From: JAKFDI01 sp036676235
GTDB taxonomy: Bacteria > Pseudomonadota > Gammaproteobacteria > Burkholderiales > Burkholderiaceae_C
DNA: 64,000 nucleotides
Assembly (NCBI GenBank): GCA_036676235.1
Contig: JAKFDI010000095.1
Span: 9,114-73,113, forward strand
Reading direction: 5' to 3'
In this document: positions 62,901-64,000 of the stretch, in pieces
How the letters are laid out: each line of letters begins with the position of its first letter
Position numbering within the stretch: position 1 is the stretch's first letter
The notes under the pieces: model-generated
The model's input: the letters and a program-made list of their open reading frames with translations, nothing else
Database searches by the model: none
Told to the model about the DNA's origin: nothing
Translations under genes and position numbers: made by a program

Positions 62901-63878
62901 ATGAATAAGGGAATGAACAACCACCGCCAACGCCCGCTCGCCGTGGGCAACTTGCGCGCCTTCGAGGCGGTGGCGCGGCTGCTCAGCTTCAGCGAGGCGG
63001 CCGAGGCACTGCACCTCACGCAATCGGCGGTCAGCCGCCAGATCAAGTCGCTGGAAGAAGAGATCGGCGCCGTCCTGTTTCTGCGCGGCACCCGCCATGT
63101 GGATCTCACCAGCGACGGCCTGCTGCTGCATCGCGCGCTGGTGCCGGCGCTGGAACGGCTGGATGCCGGCGTGCGCCAGATCCGGCAGGCGCGTGGGCGC
63201 AAGGTGGTGTCGGTGACGACCTTCGCCTCCTTCGCCTCGCTGTGGCTGATTCCGCGGCTCGAGATCTACCAGCGCGCTCACCCCGATGTGGACATCCGCG
63301 TCTCGGCCAGCGATTCGGTGATCGAGCTCGACGACAGCGATGTCGACCTCGCCCTGCGTTACCGCACGCCCGATCGCATGCCGCCGAACGCGCAGCGGCT
63401 GTTCGGCGAGATGGTCACGCCGGCCGTCAGCCCCTGGCTGATGCAGCAGATCGAGCGCGGCGAGGCGCCCCGGCTCGACACGCCGGCCGACCTCGCCCGC
63501 CACGCGCTGTCCGAGGAAGACGACTACCGGCTCGTCAGCGCCGACTACCTGAGCTGGCGCCACTGGTTCGCCGCCCACGGCTTGTCCACGCTGCAGCCGC
63601 GCAGCTGGATCTACTTCAACTACACCTACCAGCAGATCCAGGCCGCGCTCGCCGGCCAAGTGGTCACGCTGGCACGGCTGGCACTGGTGGCCGAATCGCT
63701 GGCGCGCGGCGAGCTGATCGAGCCTTTCGGCGCGGAAATGCGGGTGCGCTCACCGTGGGCCTACTGGCTGGTGCGCGCGTCGAACGCCGATTCGCGGCCC
63801 GAGGTGCAGGAGTTCGCCGACTGGGTGTTGGCGCAGGCCGAGCAGACGCGCCAGCAGATCGGCGAAGCGAGCCCCTGA
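62901..63878 (+). CDS. LysR-family transcriptional regulator (GcvA-like)
   Basis: LysR regulator of 325 residues. N-terminal winged helix about 12-72 (LRAFEAVARLLSFSEAAEAL, HLTQSAVSRQIKSLEEEIGA), effector domain about 100-305. The reading LSFSEAAEALHLTQSAVSRQ is of the GcvA/AmpR-like branch. Likely controls the divergent DUF2917 gene. ATG 62901 is used; ATG 62913 (MNNHRQRPLA) is an alternative. Confidence 0.9.
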   Translation: MNKGMNNHRQRPLAVGNLRAFEAVARLLSFSEAAEALHLTQSAVSRQIKSLEEEIGAVLFLRGTRHVDLTSDGLLLHRALVPALERLDAGVRQIRQARGRKVVSVTTFASFASLWLIPRLEIYQRAHPDVDIRVSASDSVIELDDSDVDLALRYRTPDRMPPNAQRLFGEMVTPAVSPWLMQQIERGEAPRLDTPADLARHALSEEDDYRLVSADYLSWRHWFAAHGLSTLQPRSWIYFNYTYQQIQAALAGQVVTLARLALVAESLARGELIEPFGAEMRVRSPWAYWLVRASNADSRPEVQEFADWVLAQAEQTRQQIGEASP

Positions 63879-63916
63879 TACGGCTTCGCGTTCAAAAGTA
63901 CAAGAACGCCACAAAG

Positions 63917-63988
63917 CCCGTTCGCACTGAGCTTGTCGAAGTGCCTCTGTGCGCACGCGCGGCTTCGACAGGCTCAGCCCGAACGGTT
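63917..63988. repeat. intergenic inverted repeat, GTCGAAG family
   Basis: Left arm CCCGTTCGCACTGAGCTTGT from 63917 and right arm GCTTCGACAGGCTCAGCCCG ending GAACGGTT at 63988, following the LysR gene near the window end. The arms mix the GAGCTTG and GACAGGCTC core variants. Confidence 0.88.
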
Positions 63989-64000
63989 CTTATTGTTTGA

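Overview
The window is GC-rich, densely packed chromosomal DNA from a betaproteobacterium, most likely order Burkholderiales (Comamonadaceae or a Rubrivivax/Leptothrix-like lineage). Evidence: the paired intergenic repeats built on CGTTCG..CTGAG..GTCGAAG, the GC-rich repeat at convergent gene ends, the AmpR-type/class A beta-lactamase pair, the LysR/DUF2917 pair, the SAH riboswitch before ahcY followed by tlyA and metF, and the overall protein content. I see no rRNA, tRNA, CRISPR array, transposase or phage integrase; the only tyrosine recombinase is the housekeeping XerC.

Layout. 1-7.6 kb: a + strand catabolic operon (glutaryl-CoA dehydrogenase, a two-subunit acyl-CoA dehydrogenase, Zn alcohol dehydrogenase, quinone oxidoreductase, aldehyde dehydrogenase) closed by a strong terminator. 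7.6-14.8 kb: a hybrid sensor kinase, small unknown proteins, a hemerythrin, and a divergent isochorismatase/GlxA regulator pair. 15-18.7 kb: a TonB-dependent receptor behind a Fur box, then a Baeyer-Villiger-type monooxygenase. 18.8-24.7 kb: a complete SufBCDSUT Fe-S assembly operon, followed by an NPD-type oxygenase and an AhpD-like protein. 26.3-31.8 kb (- strand): nnrS, a cbb3-type oxidase whose subunit I carries a CcoS-like N-terminus, CcoO, a mono-heme cytochrome c, SCO and a membrane protein, apparently one operon behind a possible NsrR (nitric oxide) site. 32-39.7 kb: a PEP-CTERM protein, a chemoreceptor with a sigma-28 promoter, a Tat/lipoprotein class A beta-lactamase with AmpR-type regulator, and a formate/nitrite-type channel followed by a PP2C phosphatase-Ser/Thr kinase fusion.

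39.7-44.5 kb is the accessory segment: hipA, hipB, a DUF3883 nuclease-like protein, a PLD-family protein and a DUF4172-Fic protein, all on the - strand, with rich palindromic operators before hipB and fic. It sits between housekeeping genes (kinase/phosphatase and glmS) and is the best candidate for an undescribed defence or stress module.

44.5-64 kb is mostly core: glmS, an Lrp/AsnC regulator, the lipid A acyltransferase-dapF-DUF484-xerC-DUF454 operon, metK with a structured leader and a hairpin-rich 3' region, an MBL hydrolase, a lipoprotein, an MFS transporter with a HAD phosphatase, the SAH riboswitch-ahcY-tlyA-metF methyl-cycle cluster, 5-formyl-THF cyclo-ligase, and TfoX/DUF2917 genes whose 3' ends overlap in antisense beside a LysR regulator. 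MetK, AhcY, MetF and the cyclo-ligase lie within 11 kb and together cover much of the SAM/one-carbon cycle.
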